From NCBI GenBank assembly GCA_028689585.1, contig JAQVCW010000005.1, positions 62,001 to 126,000 on the forward strand: a stretch of DNA of 64,000 bases, read 5' to 3'. Of the stretch, positions 60,062 through 64,000 are shown in pieces. A program made the translations under genes and the position numbers. The notes below the pieces were generated by a model. The model made no database searches. It was not told where the DNA came from and worked only from the letters and a program-made list of their open reading frames with translations. Every line of letters starts with the position of its first letter. The first letter of the stretch is position 1. The DNA is from Lachnospiraceae bacterium. GTDB taxonomy: Bacteria; Bacillota; Clostridia; Lachnospirales; Lachnospiraceae.

Positions 60062-60090
60062 TTGACAGTCTCCGCCAATGCTTCTATAAT
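60062..60090 (+). promoter_or_regulatory. Sigma-A promoter of the DUF1275 gene
   Basis: TTGACA (60062-60067) and TATAAT (60085-60090) with 17 bases between them. The leader to the start is about 110 nt. Confidence 0.85.
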
Positions 60091-60206
60091 ATGCTACAGT
60101 AAAACTATAGTTGGAGGAGCTCTGAACTTTTAAGTTTGGATCTTCCTGCATGGCTGTTTGGCTCGTTGCCTGGGGAAATAATAATTTTTACAGAGGTGGA
60201 CAGAAT

Positions 60207-60881
60207 ATGAAAAAAAACATTCAGGTTTCGGAATCAATGGAATTGGGAATTATGCTGGCTTTATCCGGCGGATTTATGGATGCGTATTCCTATTTGGAAC
60301 GGGGAAAGGTATTTGCCAATGCCCAGACCGGAAATATGCTGCTGCTGGGAGTTCATCTTTCCGAGGGTGACTTCTCTCTGGCAATCCGTTATCTTTTCCC
60401 TATCCTGGCATTTGGAATCGGCATTGCGCTGGCTGACTGCATAAGGATGAAGGGGATCAGCCGTCTGCATTGGCGCCAGATTTCTGTTCTCATAGAAGCT
60501 TTTGTATTGCTGGGGGTGAGTTTTCTGCCTCAGAGTCTTAATCTTGTGGCCAACAGCCTGACCTCCCTGGCCTGTGGAATCCAGGTAGAAAGCTTTCGGA
60601 AAATACACGGAAACGGGGTGGCCACGACCATGTGCATCGGCAACCTGCGAAGCGGCACGGAAAATCTCTGCACCTACGTCCATACAAAAAATCGTCAGCA
60701 TCTGCACAATGGGCTGTTCTATTATGGAATTATTTTCTTCTTTGTGCTGGGCGCGGTGATTGGAAATCATTTAATCCTGCTTTTTGCAGAAAAAGCAATA
60801 CTGGGAAGTTCTATTATATTGATTGCAGCATTCTTCCTGATGTTTATTGATCATGAGAAGGAAAGCGTTCATAAGCATTAG
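60207..60881 (+). CDS. DUF1275 (YoaK-like) membrane protein
   Basis: This 224-aa protein has about six transmembrane segments and the DUF1275 signature ALSGGFMDAYSYLERGKVFANAQTGNM near the start, with FRKIHGNGVATTMCIGNLRSGTENL in the middle. The family function is unknown. ATG 60207 is preceded by AGAGGTGGA, better than the upstream in-frame start. A 17-bp-spaced promoter precedes it, and it is probably a single-gene unit. Confidence 0.9.
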   Translation: MKKNIQVSESMELGIMLALSGGFMDAYSYLERGKVFANAQTGNMLLLGVHLSEGDFSLAIRYLFPILAFGIGIALADCIRMKGISRLHWRQISVLIEAFVLLGVSFLPQSLNLVANSLTSLACGIQVESFRKIHGNGVATTMCIGNLRSGTENLCTYVHTKNRQHLHNGLFYYGIIFFFVLGAVIGNHLILLFAEKAILGSSIILIAAFFLMFIDHEKESVHKH

Positions 60882-61042
60882 TATAAGCGAAGCATAAGGT
60901 TATCCTGGAATGCTGATACCGGGGCTTGTCTGTATCGCAATGGCAGATATCAAAAAAAGCCTCCTTATTTTTGCAGATATTTTTCATGCGCAGCATCACA
61001 TGCGCTGCGCACCTCTGCAATTTTGCCGGAAGCTTTTAAACC

Positions 61043-62128
61043 TTACATTTTCTGGACAAATTCTTCTATGCCTTCGGCTGACTGCGCAATGGCAAACCAT
61101 TCTTTTAATTTATCCCTGTTTTCCTGAGTATTGATCCGATGTACAACTTCTCCGGGCACTTCTCCGATCTGCCGCAGTATCGATAAAATATCCTCCGCTG
61201 CAGAATGAGGGTTTACGTGAACCATACAGTGTTTGACCTCCGGAAAGGATGCTTCCATGGCCAGATGGACATTTTCTGCAATCTCATGTGCCTCATTGAG
61301 ACTTTTCGTTCCATCTGCACCGATTTCCACATCCATGTATACTTTATCGCCAAACAGACGCGTTTTAATATGATCTACATCAATTACACCCTGCTGCTGC
61401 AGAATTACATCTTTCATTTTTTCTTCCAGTTTTGGATCACAGGATTTATCTACCATCTTGTCAACAGCGTCTTTAAAAATATCCCATGATGCTTTTCCGA
61501 TAAAGAGACAGATTAGAATACTGGCTGCAGAATCCATAACCGGATACCCCAGTCTTGATCCAAGGATACCAATCAGTGCGCCAATGGAAGAAAGGGCATC
61601 GGAACGATGATGCCAGGCATCTGCCAGCAGGGCTCCCGAATGGATCTTTTTTGCCGCCGCTTTCGTATAATGGTACATCCACTCTTTTACCACAATGGAT
61701 ACCACCGCAGCCACCAGGGCCAAAATCCCCGGTATCCAAAGTGTGTCATTGTCTCCATTGATTACCTTTCTAAGTCCTTCTAAGCCCACTCCAATTCCTG
61801 TAGCAAATAAAATCACTGACAGAATAATGGATGCCACACATTCCATGCGCTCATGTCCATAAGGATGGTCTTCATCAGAGCTCTTTCCAGCAATCCGCAC
61901 CCCGATAATTACGATAAAGGTACTGAACACATCGGATGCGGAATGAATTGCATCCGATATCATAGCGCTGGATTTTCCGAAAATTCCTGCAAATAATTTA
62001 AATAACGACAGGAGCAAATTTACCGCAATGGTGACGGCAGAGACCTTCATGGCTGTCTGAAGCATGGATTGCTCCTGTTTCATGGATATTTTTTCTTCTG
62101 TAGTCTGTTTCAAATTTTTCTTTTTCAT
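61043..62128 (-). CDS. Cation diffusion facilitator family transporter
   Basis: This 361-aa CDF exporter moves divalent cations such as zinc, cobalt, iron or manganese out of the cell in exchange for protons. About six membrane segments are visible, with metal-site motifs SDAIHSASDVFSTF (TM2) and ADAWHHRSDALSS (TM5, HxxxD), and a histidine- and acid-containing cytosolic C-terminal domain (VDVEIGADGTKSLNEAHEIAE, KHCMVHVNPHS). The start 62128 is chosen because MKKKNLKQ follows GGGGGA. The specific metal is not predictable. Confidence 0.92.
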   Translation of the reverse strand: MKKKNLKQTTEEKISMKQEQSMLQTAMKVSAVTIAVNLLLSLFKLFAGIFGKSSAMISDAIHSASDVFSTFIVIIGVRIAGKSSDEDHPYGHERMECVASIILSVILFATGIGVGLEGLRKVINGDNDTLWIPGILALVAAVVSIVVKEWMYHYTKAAAKKIHSGALLADAWHHRSDALSSIGALIGILGSRLGYPVMDSAASILICLFIGKASWDIFKDAVDKMVDKSCDPKLEEKMKDVILQQQGVIDVDHIKTRLFGDKVYMDVEIGADGTKSLNEAHEIAENVHLAMEASFPEVKHCMVHVNPHSAAEDILSILRQIGEVPGEVVHRINTQENRDKLKEWFAIAQSAEGIEEFVQKM

Positions 62129-62151
62129 TCTTTCCCCCTGCATTAGAACAT

Positions 62152-62223
62152 CAGTCCATTTAAAATTTGCCTGTGACAAATGGGCTGACGCTACAGGTCA
62201 AGTTTTCATAGAAAACTTGACAC
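62152..62223. repeat. Two-hairpin intergenic repeat, copy B
   Basis: Hairpin 1 pairs CAGTCC (62152-62157) with GGGCTG (62182-62187) plus an inner ATTTG/CAAAT, and hairpin 2 pairs GTCAAGTTTT (62197-62206) with AAAACTTGAC (62212-62221) around loop catag. Compared with copy A at 31164, several paired positions differ but stay paired. It lies just upstream of the CDF gene. Confidence 0.75.
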
Positions 62224-62332
62224 AACCTTGGAACATCTGCCCAGCCTTTTATATCTCCTTAACACGCACAATTATCTATTATTACAGACTTTCCCCAAAT
62301 TTGGGTACAAAAAAACACCTGTAGAACAATAA

Positions 62333-62640
62333 TTAGTAAACTACTGTCCCACAGATGTCTGAAGTTATCATTTCATCTGCTGCCACATTACGTGACCCAG
62401 CCCCACGGATCAAAATCCATCGCCTGCTCAGTTTGTACTGTAGTAAATTATGCAGTGCAAAGAGTATTTCTCGCAAAATATTATTATAGCATGTAATTGC
62501 CCTGCTTTTTGGCAATTACCTACGCAAAGCGCAAACGCACTTTTTTGCGTTTTCTGCATGCGCTTTGCTCCTTATAATATCATATTCATCTTCTCTGGAA
62601 ATGTCAACCTTCGTCATACAAAAAACAGCAAACAAGGATA
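62333..62640. other. Intergenic stretch with nested hairpins, no gene supported
   Basis: The region holds GTAATTGCC/GGCAATTAC (9-bp stem) and nested GCAAAGCGCA...GCGCTTTGC and AAACGC/GCGTTT stems at about 62490-62575. A 60-aa minus-strand frame (62333-62515) has no ribosome site and no recognised family. I treat it as non-coding. Confidence 0.5.
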
Positions 62641-62642
62641 CA

Positions 62643-62909
62643 GTTCAGCCTTTAACTTGAAGTACAGCTTCCGGGCGGCTGCCCCAGGTATAATGCAGGT
62701 GCATTTGCAGAAAGACTAAGCATCTTGGGTTCCACAAGATGTTCCATAGGAATTGGGAGTCATTTGTTTGAACCGAAGGTGAGTTATGGCTTCCAATTCC
62801 TGCTTTTGGAACACCTTGCGGAAGCCCTAGATGCTCTTGGCTTTCGAAACAGCACCTGCGGCATACCTGGGGCAGCCGCCCGGAAAGCGTTCTCATTTCA
62901 AGGCTGAAC
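62643..62909. mobile_element. 267-bp palindromic MITE-like element
   Basis: Both ends read GTTCAGCCTT in opposite orientation. Large inverted arms follow: TTCCGGGCGGCTGCCCCAGG and ATACCTGGGGCAGCCGCCCG, with GCAGGTGC/GCACCTGC inside. The interior continues to pair (AGCATCTtg with AGATGCT; GGAATTGG with CCAATTCC), so the whole element can fold as one long imperfect hairpin. No reading frame is visible. A deleted relative lies at 40848-40937. Confidence 0.78.
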
Positions 62910-62919
62910 TATAACCAGC

Positions 62920-62968
62920 AAAAAAAGCACAGGATACAGCCTGTATTGACTGTTTCCTGTACTTTTTA
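62920..62968 (-). terminator. Intrinsic terminator of gdhA
   Basis: On the minus strand AAAGTACAGGAAACAG pairs with CTGTATCCTGTGCTTT and is followed by a T run, about 40 bp after the gdhA stop. Confidence 0.8.
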
Positions 62969-63007
62969 GGAATTATAATACAAATATTCTTTAAGTGTTT
63001 CTGATTT

Positions 63008-64000
<993 letters not shown>

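Noticed and set aside
62333-62515. 60-aa frame possibly encoding a transposase remnant
   Set aside because: No ribosome site, no motif, and the region is filled with inverted repeats.

Overview
The window looks like chromosome from a spore-forming Clostridia species, most likely a Lachnospiraceae gut anaerobe (Blautia-like). This rests on gene content only: spore genes (alpha/beta SASP, spoIVA, gerW/ytfJ, ylbJ, a SleB-type hydrolase), a short HisG with HisZ, the YloU/FakA/RecG order, a DUF6465 protein, and many strong AGGAGG-type ribosome binding sites. Almost all genes lie on the minus strand.

Layout. 1-4.25 kb: histidine operon read leftward from a textbook promoter (hisZ, hisG, hisD, hisB, then a HisA/HisF-like gene cut by the window edge). 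4.3-12.2 kb: housekeeping (recU, two pseudouridine synthases, ygiQ, a HAD phosphatase, an rRNA methyltransferase, a small alarmone synthetase). 12.4-24.1 kb: ylbJ, coaD, rsmD, SASP, mgsA, recG, fakA, an Asp23/YloU gene, rpmB, gerW, a DUF2953 gene, a Nudix gene and a previously unlisted 45-aa membrane peptide. 24.2-31.8 kb: a PBP, FtsW/RodA, a U32 peptidase, zapA and ruvBA. 31.9-37.2 kb: cobalamin nucleotide-loop genes, a spore-cortex-type hydrolase and spoIVA. At 37.4-37.7 kb a cobalamin riboswitch with its own terminator faces spoIVA but has no cobalamin gene directly behind it. 37.8-44.9 kb: a LytTR/GHKL two-component pair, a homocysteine methyltransferase, tRNA-Gly(CCC), an ABC-F protein and an AAA/PD-(D/E)XK protein.

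The most unusual part is 46.3-58.3 kb, a more AT-rich leftward gene cluster. In transcription order it encodes an amber-interrupted HTH regulator, a WXG100-like protein, a coiled-coil protein, two more WXG100-like proteins, a B-box zinc finger/membrane protein, a 60-aa peptide, an E2-like protein, a JAMM (JAB1/MPN) protease, an E1-like ThiF enzyme and a 1459-aa FtsK-like ATPase. After a small MITE-like insertion come a papain-fold polymorphic toxin with its own WXG domain and a putative immunity gene. It thus joins a ubiquitin-like activation, conjugation and deconjugation set to a WXG100/FtsK secretion-type module, while the usual EssA/EssB/EsaA/YukD parts are not seen. An XRE-type regulator of 494 aa is transcribed divergently from it.

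The right end (60-64 kb) has a DUF1275 membrane protein, a cation diffusion facilitator, several structured repeats and the start-truncated glutamate dehydrogenase gene. Two families of non-coding repeats recur in the window: a 267-bp palindromic MITE-like element at 62.6 kb with a 90-bp internally deleted copy at 40.8 kb, and a two-hairpin intergenic repeat at 31.2 and 62.2 kb that shows compensatory base changes. All calls come from reading the sequence; no database search was done.
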